Origin: Dyella_B nitratireducens | GTDB lineage: Bacteria; Pseudomonadota; Gammaproteobacteria; Xanthomonadales; Rhodanobacteraceae | Reading direction: 5' to 3' | NCBI RefSeq assembly: GCF_049532905.1 | Contig: NZ_CP064032.1 | Span: forward strand, 3,782,001 to 3,846,000 | Length of the DNA stretch: 64,000 nt | In this document: positions 17,168 through 27,100 of the stretch, in pieces | Layout: every line of letters begins with the position of its first letter | Position numbering within the stretch: position 1 is the first letter of the stretch | Made by a program: the position numbers and the translations under genes | The notes under the pieces: model-generated | What the model saw: only the letters and a program-made list of their open reading frames with translations | The model's database searches: none | Told to the model about the DNA's origin: nothing

Positions 17168-18346
17168 ATGCCTTCCCAGCACGCACGCCTTCTTGTCCTT
17201 GCCATCGCCGTCGCCGCCGTCAGCGGCCTCGGCTATATCTGGCTGGCTCATCGCACACCACCGGCACCGGCCGCCAACACTGGCGCCGACACGCACAGTG
17301 TCACGCTTACCGACACACAAGCCAAACAGGTGTCAGTGATCGACGTAGGCACCCACACGTTCGATACCTGGCGTCCAGCAGTCGGCTACATCGACTATGA
17401 CCAGGGCCGCATCGCGCAGGTCTCCAGCCCATATGCCGGACGCGTGGCCAGCGTCGCTGCGGAAGAAGGCGATACCGTACGCAAAGGACAACTGCTGTTC
17501 ACCATCGACAGCCCTGATCTTCTGCAAGCCGAATCCGCCCTGCTCGCTGCGGATGGCGTGCTGACCCTGAGCCGCAAAACGCTCGAGCGCACGCAAAAGA
17601 TGCTGCCCATCCAGGCCAGCGCAAAAAAAGATGTAGAACAGGCGATCTCCGACGAGCAAACCGCCGAAGCAAGCTACCGCGCGGCACGCAAGACCGTGTT
17701 GCTGTTCGGCAAGAGCGAGGCGGATATCGACCGCTTGCTCGCCACGCGCAAGGTGGAGGGCGAGCTGCGCATGCTGAGTCCGTTCGACGGCATCGTCGCC
17801 AATCGTTCACTGACAGTAGGTGATCTGGTGCAACCCGGCGGTTCACCCACGCCTTTCACCGTGGCTGATCTTTCCAGCGTGTGGGCAGTAGCGAACATGC
17901 CCGAGGACGATGCCGCTGCATTGAAGTTGCATCAACCGCTTGCCATCACGCTCCCGGCCTTGCCGGGTCGCACGCTGCGCGGCGAAGTGAGCTACATCGC
18001 CAGCGCCGTCGATCCAAATACGCACACTGTCCTTGTGCGGGCCGACATTCCCAATCCGGATCGCATGCTGCGTCCGCAGATGCTGGCTAACGTCGCCGTG
18101 CAGACGGCCATGGCGGAACACTCGCCTGCCGTACCCGAAGACGGGGTGGTGCGCGAAGGTGACGGCACCACCATGGTGTACGTCACGCAGGACGGTCGCC
18201 GTTTCGAGCAGCGCATGGTGAAGGTCGGCAAGCGCCAGCAAGGCATGGACCAGATTCTCGATGGACTGAAAGCCGGCGAACGCGTTGCCGGCGAAGGTGC
18301 GCTATTCCTCGACAACATGCTGTCGCAGCAGCCGGACGACGATTGA
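17168..18346 (+). CDS. RND efflux periplasmic adaptor (CusB/CzcB-like)
   Basis: 392 residues. An uncleaved N-terminal anchor or signal (~6-26) precedes a membrane-fusion-protein layout: barrel-sandwich half (ISSPYAGRVASVAAEEGDTVRKGQLLF-like segment ~90-115), an alpha-helical hairpin (~120-190), the second half (LSPFDGIVANRSLTVGDLV), a beta-barrel and a membrane-proximal domain. The protein bridges the inner-membrane pump and the outer-membrane channel. It is the first gene of the adaptor, pump, channel set and begins 125 bases after the kinase. No separate terminator lies between them. Confidence 0.88.
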   Translation: MPSQHARLLVLAIAVAAVSGLGYIWLAHRTPPAPAANTGADTHSVTLTDTQAKQVSVIDVGTHTFDTWRPAVGYIDYDQGRIAQVSSPYAGRVASVAAEEGDTVRKGQLLFTIDSPDLLQAESALLAADGVLTLSRKTLERTQKMLPIQASAKKDVEQAISDEQTAEASYRAARKTVLLFGKSEADIDRLLATRKVEGELRMLSPFDGIVANRSLTVGDLVQPGGSPTPFTVADLSSVWAVANMPEDDAAALKLHQPLAITLPALPGRTLRGEVSYIASAVDPNTHTVLVRADIPNPDRMLRPQMLANVAVQTAMAEHSPAVPEDGVVREGDGTTMVYVTQDGRRFEQRMVKVGKRQQGMDQILDGLKAGERVAGEGALFLDNMLSQQPDDD

Positions 18347-18395
18347 GTCGCCAGCTTCCGCGCATCGCCCTCACCTTCGAATAAAGGCGTTACCC

Positions 18396-21300
18396 GTGTT
18401 ACGAGGCATCATCGCATTTGCGCTGTCCCGACGTTCCGTCGTCATGATGGCCCTGCTGGCGTTTTTCGCCGCGGGCCTGATGGCATACAACAAACTCAAC
18501 ATCGAGGCTTACCCCAATCCAGCGCCGGTGATTCTGGAAATCACCGCGCAGGCACCGGGCTTGTCCGCCGAAGAAATGGAGCGACTCTACACGCGCCCGA
18601 TGGAACTAGGTGTCGCGACCACGCCCGGCGTGGACAACATCCGCTCCACCTCGTTCTATGGCTTGTCGTTCGTGCGTGTGACCTTCAAGTACGGCGTGGA
18701 TTACAACTTCGCTTACACGCGCACCGCGATCAATCTGCAGCAGAACGTCAGCCTGCCCAACAACGTGCAACCGCAAATCCAGGCGTCAAGCCTGGTTGGC
18801 GAGATTTTTCGCTATCAACTGGTGGGGCCGCCGCATTTCGGCCTCACTAACCTGCGCACGCTGCAGGATTGGGTGGTATCGCATCGCCTGCTGTCGGTGC
18901 CCGGCGTGGGCCAGGTGGTGACCTGGGGCGGCACCACCAAGGAATACCACGTCGACGTGGATATGCCGAAGCTGGAAGGCTACAAGCTCACGCTGCCGCA
19001 GGTCGTCAATGCGCTGGGTAATGCGAATGAAAACGTCGGCGGACGCACCATCGACCTCGGCCAGCAATCGGTAAATGTGCGTGGCGTCGGCCTGATCGCC
19101 GATACCAACGACATCAAGAACGTGGTGCTATCTCAAAACAATGGCACGCCCATCTTGGTAAAAAACATTGCCAATGTTTCGGTGGGCAGTGCGCCGCGTC
19201 TGGGGAAAGCCGGACGCGACGATCAAAGCGACGTCGTCACCGGCATTGTCGTGATGAACCCCACCGAACGCACCAACGAGGTGATCGCACGCGTCAAAGC
19301 GGAAGTGGATCGGCTCAACCATGACGGCACACTGCCGCCAGGCGTGAAAGTCGTACCGTTCTACGACCGCTCGAGCCTGGTGGGGGTAACCACACATACG
19401 GTGCTGCACAACCTGCTCTTCGGTTGCCTGTTGGTATTCCTGATCCAATGGGTTTTCCTGGGCGATCTGCGCAGCGCCTTGATCGTAAGCGCGAACATTC
19501 CGGTGGCGCTGTTCTTCAGCATCATTATCTTGGTGGCATGCGGCGATTCGGCCAACTTGCTCTCGGTGGGCGCGGTCGACTTCGGCATCATCGTCGACTC
19601 GGCGGTGATCATGATCGAAAACATCTTCCGCAACTTGCAAACCGGCAAGGAAGAGCAGCAGGAACTCTTGCACTACTACGCCGAAAGCCGCGGCGGCGCC
19701 GGCCCCACGGGTCCGGGAAGCCATGGCTGGACCGACCACATCCGCATGCTCTACGTGAGTGCGATGCAGGTGGATCGCGCGGTACTGTTCTCTTCCGCGA
19801 TCACGGTGGCAGCGTTTATCCCGCTGTTTACCATGCAGGGCGTGGAAGGGCAGATCTTCAACCCGATGGCGCGCACCTACGCGTACGCCTTGTCGGGTGC
19901 ACTGATCGCCACCTTCACCGTTACGCCTGTGCTCGCTTCGCTATTGCTGCCCAAGCACGTGAAAGAGGTTGAAACGATCTTCGTGCGCGGTATTCGCAGC
20001 GTCTATTCGCCGGTGCTGCGCTGGGCCTTGCGCCGGCGCAAGCTCACCGTGGGCTTGGGTTTGTGCTTTCTGCTACTGGCCGCCTTGCTGCTGCCGCGCA
20101 TCGGCACGGAGTTCCTGCCCTCGCTGGAGGAAGGCAACCTGTGGATCCGCGCCAGTATGCCGCCAACCATTTCGCTGGACGCCGGCATGAAGATGGTCGA
20201 TCGCATGCGGCACATCATCAAATCGCATCCGGAAGTGATCACCGTCGTGTCGCAGCACGGCCGCCCCGACGACGGCAGCGATGCGGCAGGCTTCTACAAC
20301 GTGGAACTGTTCGTGCCGCTGAAGCCGGAAGGCGACTGGCCAAACGGCGACAGCAAGGCCAAGCTGATCGCCAGTTTGCAGCAGCAATTCAACGCAGCAT
20401 TTCCCGGCGTGGGCTTCAACTTCTCGCAATACATTCAGGACAACGTGGAAGAAGCGCTGTCCGGCGTGAAAGGCGCCAACGCGGTGAAGATTCTCGGCCC
20501 TGATCTGGGTGAACTGGAAAAGCTCGCCGATGACGTGATGCACCAGATGCAGCAAGTACGCGGCGTACAGGATCTGGGTGTATTCCACGTACTGGGCCAG
20601 CCCAACCTCAATATCACCGTCGACCGCGCCAAGGCAGCGCGTTATGGCCTCAACACCGGTGACGTCAATACGGTGATTCAAGCCGCACTGGCTGGTGCGC
20701 AAGCAACCACGGTGCAGGAAGGCGAAAAACAATTTGCGCTAGTCGTGCGACTGGCCTCGCAAGACCGATCGAGCATTGACGCCATCGGCAACATCATGGT
20801 GGGTTATACGAACTCCGCCGGGAATACGGCGTATGTGCCGCTGCGAGAGGTCGCGAACATCTCGCTCGATACCGGCGCCTCCTACATCTATCACGAACGC
20901 AACGAGCGCTACATCCCGGTGAAATTCAGCGTGCGTGACCGCGATCTGGGCAGCACGGTGGAAGAAGCGCAGCGACGCATCGCGCAGAACGTGAAACTAC
21001 CCAGCGGCTATCACCTGAGTTGGGCGGGTGAGTTTTCCGATATGCAGGCAGCAAAGCAACGGTTGGCGGTAGTACTGCCGATCGCCATCGGCTTGATTCT
21101 CGCGCTGCTCTTTACGCTGTTCAATTCGTTGCGCGACAGCCTGCTTACCTTGGCGGCGATTCCATTCTCGATTGCCGGCGGTATCATCGCGCTTTATCTG
21201 TCCGGCTTGAACCTAAGTGTGTCGGCGGCGATCGGTTTCGTCTCGCTGTTCGGCGTGTCGGTGATGAACGGCATTTTGGTCATCACCTATTTCAATCATC

Positions 21301-21596
21301 TGGTGTTCGAAGGCAAACCTCCGCTGGAAGCGATGTACCTGGCCGCGGAACAACGCATGCGCCCGATGCTGATGACCGCCTTCTCCGCTTGCATCGGCCT
21401 ATTCCCCGCCGCCATTTCGCAAGGCATCGGCAGCCAGGTGCAGCGTCCGCTCGCCACCGTGGTAGTGGGCGGCATGCTGCTGGGTCCGATCATGCTGCTG
21501 ATCGTGGCGCCTGCGCTGCAGGTGATGGTGGTGGAATGGTCGCAGGCACGCCGTGCAAGACGGCAACGCCTTGCCGGCCAGGAAGAGGGGGCGTGA
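18396..21596 (+). CDS. Heavy-metal-type RND efflux pump (CzcA/CusA family)
   Basis: 1066 residues. The GTG at 18396 is chosen as start because AAAGG lies 9 bases upstream and the protein then begins LRGIIAFALSRRSVV, typical of RND N-termini. TM1 (~11-30) is followed by a large porter loop, a TM bundle near 340-540, a second loop, and final TMs near 870-1040. TM4 carries GAVDFGIIVDSAVIMIEN, the DFGxxxD pattern of the heavy-metal-efflux subfamily rather than the drug-type LLVDDAI. It exports metal ions from periplasm or cytosol with proton influx. Which metal is not certain. The outer-membrane factor gene starts 2 bases after its stop. Confidence 0.88.
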   Translation: MLRGIIAFALSRRSVVMMALLAFFAAGLMAYNKLNIEAYPNPAPVILEITAQAPGLSAEEMERLYTRPMELGVATTPGVDNIRSTSFYGLSFVRVTFKYGVDYNFAYTRTAINLQQNVSLPNNVQPQIQASSLVGEIFRYQLVGPPHFGLTNLRTLQDWVVSHRLLSVPGVGQVVTWGGTTKEYHVDVDMPKLEGYKLTLPQVVNALGNANENVGGRTIDLGQQSVNVRGVGLIADTNDIKNVVLSQNNGTPILVKNIANVSVGSAPRLGKAGRDDQSDVVTGIVVMNPTERTNEVIARVKAEVDRLNHDGTLPPGVKVVPFYDRSSLVGVTTHTVLHNLLFGCLLVFLIQWVFLGDLRSALIVSANIPVALFFSIIILVACGDSANLLSVGAVDFGIIVDSAVIMIENIFRNLQTGKEEQQELLHYYAESRGGAGPTGPGSHGWTDHIRMLYVSAMQVDRAVLFSSAITVAAFIPLFTMQGVEGQIFNPMARTYAYALSGALIATFTVTPVLASLLLPKHVKEVETIFVRGIRSVYSPVLRWALRRRKLTVGLGLCFLLLAALLLPRIGTEFLPSLEEGNLWIRASMPPTISLDAGMKMVDRMRHIIKSHPEVITVVSQHGRPDDGSDAAGFYNVELFVPLKPEGDWPNGDSKAKLIASLQQQFNAAFPGVGFNFSQYIQDNVEEALSGVKGANAVKILGPDLGELEKLADDVMHQMQQVRGVQDLGVFHVLGQPNLNITVDRAKAARYGLNTGDVNTVIQAALAGAQATTVQEGEKQFALVVRLASQDRSSIDAIGNIMVGYTNSAGNTAYVPLREVANISLDTGASYIYHERNERYIPVKFSVRDRDLGSTVEEAQRRIAQNVKLPSGYHLSWAGEFSDMQAAKQRLAVVLPIAIGLILALLFTLFNSLRDSLLTLAAIPFSIAGGIIALYLSGLNLSVSAAIGFVSLFGVSVMNGILVITYFNHLVFEGKPPLEAMYLAAEQRMRPMLMTAFSACIGLFPAAISQGIGSQVQRPLATVVVGGMLLGPIMLLIVAPALQVMVVEWSQARRARRQRLAGQEEGA

Positions 21597-21598
21597 GC

Positions 21599-23068
21599 AT
21601 GAACATACCTGCTTGCTCATGCAGAGTGGGGATCCTTGCGCTGATCACGCTCAGTGCGGGTTGCGCCGTCGGCCCTGACTACCATCGCTCCAATGTGCCA
21701 TTGCCGGATAGTTTTACGCGTGCGACCACACCCAAAACGATCGGCGATGCTTCGACGCATGACGCACAGCGCCTGATGCAAGGCGAAGCGGTGCAACGCG
21801 ATTGGTGGCGTGCCTTCGATTCGCCGGCCTTGAACGATCTGGTGCAACGCGCCCTGGCGCACAATCCCACCATCGACGCAGCGCAAGCGGCACTGCGGCA
21901 GGCGCAAGAAAACGTTGCTGCGCAACGCGCCAGTTATTTTCCCGCGATACAAGCCAGCTATTCGCCCTCGCGCAACCGCAACGCCGTGGGCACGATTTCG
22001 CCAACGCTTAGCTCGGGACAAACCTATTACAGCTTGCACACCGCGCAGTTGACCGTGGGCTATGTGGCCGATGTGTTCGGTGCGAATCGCCGTGAGGTGG
22101 AATCGCTAAGCGCGCAGGCAGACATGCAGCGCTACGAGCTTGACGCAACGTATGTGACGCTTGCCGCCAACGTCGTGAACGCGGCCGTGCAGGCGGCAAG
22201 CCTGCGTGAACAGATCCAGGCGACACAGGCGATGATCGACGCCGATGCCCACGCGCTATCCATTCTGCAGCAGCAAGCCGCCATGGGTGGAGCCACCGGC
22301 CTGGACGTCGCAGCCCAAGCCACTGCGCTTGCGCAGGCCAGGCAAAATCTGCCCGTACTGGAGAAACAGCTCGAACAAACACGAGATTTGCTGGCAGTAT
22401 TGCTTGGAGAACCGCCATCGCAAGCCGGCGACACCGATCTCGAACTGGCAACACTGCGCTTGCCCGCGTCATTGCCATTGAGCCTGCCGGCACAAATCAT
22501 TCGCCAACGTCCGGATGTATTGGCCGCCGAAGCCCAGGTGCATGCAGCCAGCGCAGAAGTCGGCGTAGCGGTCGCGAACCGGCTGCCGCAATTTTCCATC
22601 TCGGCACAATACGGCGGCAGTGCGACCCAGTTCAGCCGCATGTTCACCGACGACAACGTGTTCTGGAGTTTGACCGGCACCGTGTCGCAGACGCTGTTCG
22701 ATTTTGGCGCGCTGAAACATCATCAACGCGCCGCCGAAGCAGCGCTGGATCAAGCTAAGGCGCAATACCGCAACGTCGCGCTGACCGCCTTCCAGAATGT
22801 CGCCGATACGCTATACGCACTGGATGAAGACAGCAAAGCGCTCACCGCCGCGACGCAAGCCGAAGCTGCCACCCGCAAGACACGCGATCTCACTCAACAG
22901 CAACTGCAATTCGGTGCCACCAACGGCCTGGCTTTGCTCGCCGCGGAGCAGGCGTATCAGCAGGCCGTGGTAACCAGGATCCAGGCTGTCGCAGCGCGCT
23001 ACGCCGACACGGTAGCTCTTTACCAAACGCTGGGCGGCGGATGGAAAGACCCTTCTGGAACGCCATAG
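21599..23068 (+). CDS. Outer-membrane efflux lipoprotein (NodT/OprM family)
   Basis: 489 residues from the ATG at 21599. The signal peptide has lipobox LSAGC (ILALITLSAGCAVGPDYHR). Two OEP repeats follow, with typical segments WWRAFDSPALNDLVQRALAH, LPLSLPAQIIRQRPDVLAAE and GLALLAAEQAYQQA. It is the TolC-like channel of the RND pump encoded just upstream (2 bases between stop and start). A strong bidirectional terminator closes the operon. Confidence 0.92.
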   Translation: MNIPACSCRVGILALITLSAGCAVGPDYHRSNVPLPDSFTRATTPKTIGDASTHDAQRLMQGEAVQRDWWRAFDSPALNDLVQRALAHNPTIDAAQAALRQAQENVAAQRASYFPAIQASYSPSRNRNAVGTISPTLSSGQTYYSLHTAQLTVGYVADVFGANRREVESLSAQADMQRYELDATYVTLAANVVNAAVQAASLREQIQATQAMIDADAHALSILQQQAAMGGATGLDVAAQATALAQARQNLPVLEKQLEQTRDLLAVLLGEPPSQAGDTDLELATLRLPASLPLSLPAQIIRQRPDVLAAEAQVHAASAEVGVAVANRLPQFSISAQYGGSATQFSRMFTDDNVFWSLTGTVSQTLFDFGALKHHQRAAEAALDQAKAQYRNVALTAFQNVADTLYALDEDSKALTAATQAEAATRKTRDLTQQQLQFGATNGLALLAAEQAYQQAVVTRIQAVAARYADTVALYQTLGGGWKDPSGTP

Positions 23069-23096
23069 TGTCCAGTGATTCTTGTGTGTTTGCGCG

Positions 23097-23134
23097 ACAA
23101 AAAAGCCGCTGGATATCCAGCGGCTTTTTTGTTT
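23097..23134. terminator. Bidirectional terminator between efflux operon and Oar-like receptor 1
   Basis: AAAAAAGCCGCTGG, centre ATAT, CCAGCGGCTTTTTT: a perfect palindrome with A-tract and T-tract. It can terminate both converging transcripts. Confidence 0.93.
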
Positions 23135-23175
23135 AGTCCGAAGTGGCCGGCATCGGCCACTTCGAGTGGTATTGC

Positions 23176-26100
23176 TTACCAGTCGTAAGTGATGCCGATC
23201 TGGATGGTACGCGGCGCTTCGATCGCAGCTACCGGATAACCATAGGTCTGATAGATGAAGGGCGACTTGTACGTCGGGATTGACGAACCTGTAGTGCCGT
23301 ATTGCGAACTGACCTGAGTGAGCTTCTGCTCGTTCGTGACGTTGCGAACCTGAAGCTGGAAAGCCAGCTTCTTGTCGGCCCATTCCGGACGATACATGAC
23401 CGCCAGATCCAGGGTATGGATCCAGGGCGTGAAGCCCGTGCTGCCCGGAGGTGCCGGGTTGCCGCCGCACCAGTGGGTGAAACTGCCGTAACCCAGACCC
23501 GGGTTGCTCTGGTTGGGACCGTAGAAGCCAAGGCAGTCCGTCGGCGTGCCCGAAGCCAGCGTCAACACACCGCTGACCGACCATTCCGGCAGGAACTGGT
23601 ACGTGCCATAGCCCTTCAGCACATGCTTGCGCGAGTTGGCCTGGACGCCGTTGGCGTACGACATGATCTGGCCGTAGTCCCACTGCGTCGTGGCCGACAC
23701 CGAGGTGCTGCCCTGACCAATGTTCGCCTGCACCGGGCCGTCGGTGGTGCCATAGCTCTTCGAATAAACGTAGTCGAGCTTGGCCGTCCACTTACCGTCC
23801 CACGGATGCTCCAGGAACATCTCCAGCGAGTAGTAATTGCGGTAGGCACGCGGGAAGCCCAGCTGAGCTGGACCCGCCCAGCCATAAGCGTAACCACCAT
23901 TGAGGTTCTGCACCTTGTAGAGGTTGCTCGAGCCCGGGTTGATCAGAATGCTGGGGTTGACATACAGGCTGTTGCCGCAGTTGGCATTCAGATTGATCGG
24001 CTGGCTGGCCAGACCCGGGTTCTGCGCCAGGATGGCCTGACAGACCGCCAAAGCGCCTTCACCCGTATCGTCAACGATGCGACCCAGCTTGGTCCACGTC
24101 GCCGTTACGCCATAATCCCAGGACGGATTGATCTGCTGCTGGAAGCCCAGCACATAGGAATCCTGGTATTCCGGCCGCACATTCTGCGCAGCCACCGTGC
24201 CCGGATCGAGCTTCTGGCCATACTCGTTGTTGAGCGAAACCGGCACACCCAGACCCGCAGTCTGGCCAACCGAGTAGATCGGCGTCAGGCCGGTAGGCAA
24301 GCCATTGGCATCGATTCCCGTGTAGGTGTAGTACTGGCCGGTATACGTGGACGGCGAGGCCTCGCGCAGCGCAACGCCCGACGGCAGCGCCAGGAAGTAG
24401 CGACCGACGTTACCGAACAGCTTCATGCTGGAATCACCCAGGATGTCCCAGCTGAAGCCCAGACGCGGCGCCCACTGCGGCCGGGTCATGCGCACATATG
24501 CCTGGCCATACGGGTTGTAGTTCTGGAACTCGTCGTTACGAAGACCCAGGTTCAGCAACAGGTTCGGAGTGACCTGCCAGGTGTCCTTGATGTACTGCGC
24601 ACGCTGTGTCACCTGTACGGTGGTGCCGGTCTGGAAGATGTACTTCTGCACGTAGTACGGCGAGTTAATCGCACTTACGTAAGGACCGACTGCTGGAATC
24701 GGACCAGCGTTGCCGACGAGCGGCACACCAGGCGTACCCGTAAGGTACTGCCATGCATAACCCGGCCCGGTCATGATCGAACCATCGTCGATATCGCGCG
24801 TGGTCTGGTTATCGATACCAGCTGCCAGCGTGTGATCGCCGAGCTTGTAGCTCAGGTCGAAACGGAAGTTGATGTTCTCCGACTTGTGACTCGGATTGTT
24901 GATGTTGGTGTTGATGTTGGAATTGGTGCAAGCCAGGCTTGGGCAATAAGCCGGGTTCTGGTTGGTGGCACCAATAATGGAAGGCAGGCTGTTGTTGGAG
25001 CCTGGCTGCACCGTGTAATACGAGCCGTCCATCTTGCCGAGCAGCACGTTCAAAGTCAGGTCATCGGTGATGTACGACGTGAATTTGCCGATGTAGATGT
25101 TGAACGTATGCTTGAACGACTGGTTATATCCGGCGAAGCCACCTTCCGTACGCGTGGCGTAATCGAAATTGTCGTAACTGGCGTTGTAGCTCTCCGACGA
25201 CCGGATGTCCGTGAACGACAGCGTATTCGAATCGGTGATGTTCCAATCCAGCTTTGCGTAGTACTTCGGATCGCTAAACCGGTTGTTATAGACATACGGC
25301 GTAGCGGTCGAGCCCGTGTCCGTCTGGTTTTGTTTGTCGGCTTCTGCAGCCAGGAAGAAGAACAACTTGTCCTTGATCAGCGGGCCACCCACGTAGGCGT
25401 CGTAGATCTGTTCCCAGGTCTGGTCTTTATTGCGGTAATCGAGGATGCTGCCCACGCCTTGGGGGCCGCTGCCGGCGGGATAGGCCGGGTTCTCGTAATA
25501 CACATTGGCCGGCGTACCCTGGATCCCCTTCGGCGTCCAGAACACGGCGCCACCGAAGTGCCAGGTATTGGTACCGCTCGCGCCCACCTGGCTGATCACG
25601 CCGCCGGTGGAACGACCGTACTCCGGGCCATAACCGTTGGTGAGCGTTTCCTGCTGGGCGATCGCGCCATAGGGCAGCGTGATACCGCCAGCGTTGCCAA
25701 GCGGGTCAGACGTATTGAAGCCGTTGATGTAGTAAGCGTTCTCGGCCACGGACGAACCACCGAAGGACACCATCGGTTCGCCAGTCGGACCGCTACCCAA
25801 TGCGTTGGAGCCCTGCACCGTACCGGGAGCAAGCAAGGCAATGGCAGCACCCGTGCGAGCCAGCGGAAGATTCTTCAGCTGCTCGGAAGTGATGACGGTG
25901 CTTTCCTGCGTGGAAGTCACGTCAATCGGCGGGATGGCATTGGCCGTCACCATCACGGAAGACAGATTCTTCGCGGTCTCTGTGCCGCCACCGGCGGTCA
26001 CGAAATCGACGGCGACAGACTTCGCGGCCAGCGCCGTGACGTTCTGCTTGGTCTGAACAGTCTGGCCATTCTGGACCAGGGTCACGGTGTATGTGCCTAC

Positions 26101-26340
26101 CGGCAACGTGACGCTATAACGGCCGTCCTGACCCACCGCAACGGTGCGGTTGAAACCCGAACCACCGACGATCTGCACGGTTTCGCCAGCGGCGACCGGT
26201 GCCTGACCAAAAATCGTACCGGTGGTGGCCTGCGCCAGCACCTGTCCCGAAAAACCAAAACCCATCGCAACTGCAACAGCCAACGCAGTATGACGCGCCG
26301 GCATCCGGTTGGATGCGGGCACAAACTTTTTAACGCTCAT
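23176..26340 (-). CDS. Oar-like TonB-dependent receptor 1 (carboxypeptidase-regulatory-like N-terminus)
   Basis: 1054 residues; the ATG at 26340 has GGGGAG 8 bases upstream. A signal peptide (HTALAVAVAMGFGFSGQVLAQ, cut after ~residue 36) is followed by a beta-sandwich carboxypeptidase-regulatory-like domain (~38-115, GRYSVTLPVGTYTVTLVQNG). The plug follows (LKNLPLARTGAAIALLAPGT, NAYYINGFNTSDP, YGPEYGRSTGGVISQVG), then a large barrel ending IQIGITYDW. This is the Oar/CirA-like architecture of Myxococcus and Xanthomonadales. The substrate is unknown. It is highly similar to the receptor at 28820-32011, including promoter and leader, so the two look like a duplication. A divergent TPR-sulfotransferase starts ~760 bases upstream. 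Confidence 0.92.
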   Translation of the reverse strand: MSVKKFVPASNRMPARHTALAVAVAMGFGFSGQVLAQATTGTIFGQAPVAAGETVQIVGGSGFNRTVAVGQDGRYSVTLPVGTYTVTLVQNGQTVQTKQNVTALAAKSVAVDFVTAGGGTETAKNLSSVMVTANAIPPIDVTSTQESTVITSEQLKNLPLARTGAAIALLAPGTVQGSNALGSGPTGEPMVSFGGSSVAENAYYINGFNTSDPLGNAGGITLPYGAIAQQETLTNGYGPEYGRSTGGVISQVGASGTNTWHFGGAVFWTPKGIQGTPANVYYENPAYPAGSGPQGVGSILDYRNKDQTWEQIYDAYVGGPLIKDKLFFFLAAEADKQNQTDTGSTATPYVYNNRFSDPKYYAKLDWNITDSNTLSFTDIRSSESYNASYDNFDYATRTEGGFAGYNQSFKHTFNIYIGKFTSYITDDLTLNVLLGKMDGSYYTVQPGSNNSLPSIIGATNQNPAYCPSLACTNSNINTNINNPSHKSENINFRFDLSYKLGDHTLAAGIDNQTTRDIDDGSIMTGPGYAWQYLTGTPGVPLVGNAGPIPAVGPYVSAINSPYYVQKYIFQTGTTVQVTQRAQYIKDTWQVTPNLLLNLGLRNDEFQNYNPYGQAYVRMTRPQWAPRLGFSWDILGDSSMKLFGNVGRYFLALPSGVALREASPSTYTGQYYTYTGIDANGLPTGLTPIYSVGQTAGLGVPVSLNNEYGQKLDPGTVAAQNVRPEYQDSYVLGFQQQINPSWDYGVTATWTKLGRIVDDTGEGALAVCQAILAQNPGLASQPINLNANCGNSLYVNPSILINPGSSNLYKVQNLNGGYAYGWAGPAQLGFPRAYRNYYSLEMFLEHPWDGKWTAKLDYVYSKSYGTTDGPVQANIGQGSTSVSATTQWDYGQIMSYANGVQANSRKHVLKGYGTYQFLPEWSVSGVLTLASGTPTDCLGFYGPNQSNPGLGYGSFTHWCGGNPAPPGSTGFTPWIHTLDLAVMYRPEWADKKLAFQLQVRNVTNEQKLTQVSSQYGTTGSSIPTYKSPFIYQTYGYPVAAIEAPRTIQIGITYDW

Positions 26341-26511
26341 TTAAGGTGCTCCCCAGCAGCAAGAAAAACAAAGAGGCAGAACCGTCAGCGAACATCCCTA
26401 CCCAGCGCGGGTCCCACCCCGGCCAGATCACGGACAGACGACTTCCTTCCCATCCCCTACAAATTGCGTGGCCCAGAACTTAACAGGCCTTTAGCACTTT
26501 GCTGACGTGGA

Positions 26512-26540
26512 AATTAAGCGCTGGAGTAACAAAAAGTCAA
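26512..26540 (-). promoter_or_regulatory. Sigma-70-type promoter of Oar-like receptor 1
   Basis: On the minus strand TTGACT (-35, 26535-26540), a 17-base spacer and TTAATT (-10, 26512-26517). The same pair with the same 17-base spacer precedes receptor 2 at nearly the same distance from the start codon, which argues for function. Confidence 0.7.
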
Positions 26541-26643
26541 TGGTAAATAATTACGTCAATCGGCAATATTTTACGATTAACCGTCTTTTTTATGCGGCTT
26601 GCCATGCAATTTGTCGGACTAGTTTAAAAATTCATACGTACAC

Positions 26644-26685
26644 TGTCAGTTTATCGCAAGCCTCACAGTCAAACGGCGCAAGAAA
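26644..26685 (-). promoter_or_regulatory. Conserved upstream box of receptor 1
   Basis: GTCAGTTTATCGCAAGC, then after a variable stretch GTCAAACGGCGCAAGAAA. It matches the box upstream of receptor 2 at 32304-32345. It lies ~100 bases upstream of the -35 element, where an activator could bind. Confidence 0.45.
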
Positions 26686-27100
26686 AGTCGGAAATTGTTC
26701 CCAGTTCGCCCTCGAGTTCCAGATGCTTATCCGTCCGTTCCGACGCATTCGACTCCGCAATGGGAATGTCGGCAGCACCAGCTCCTCGGGCAACCGATAA
26801 TCATTATTGATGTCTTCGTCACAGATGACGGCGATCAGCAAATCAAATCACCGCTGATTTTTCTCTTTATCGATCGCCGCATTTACCAAAAAATAGTCTG
26901 CCGGCACGGATGGCGCCCAACAGTCCGGACGGGTTGAGTTACGCTGCGCGAACACAATTTACGATGGTCATCCCAGCCTCTGCGACTCGCGAGCCTTATG
27001 GATGCGAGGATTTCGGCACCGCATTCGTTTGCATTCCAGCAAGCGCTCGGCTTGCGGGAGCAGCTTGTTTGACTACGATCCACTACAGACGAGAAACACC

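Larger units (their letters stand above)
26341..27100. other. Intergenic region between Oar-like receptor 1 and sulfotransferase 2
   Basis: 760 bases, AT-rich relative to the surroundings, with no convincing gene. The half next to the receptor holds its ~172-base leader, a sigma-70-like promoter (26512-26540) and an upstream conserved box (26644-26685), all shared with receptor 2. The right part (~26700-27100) should hold the sulfotransferase promoter; nothing decisive was seen there. Confidence 0.6.

Noticed and set aside
23302..26505. 1067-codon plus-strand open frame
   Set aside because: It lies antisense to the Oar-like receptor 1 gene and is an effect of GC-rich codon use. It has no ribosome site, no domain, and Arg/Val/His-rich composition.
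26507..26937. Small open frames between receptor 1 and sulfotransferase 2
   Set aside because: They overlap the promoter block shared with receptor 2 or have no ribosome site and no similarity to known proteins.
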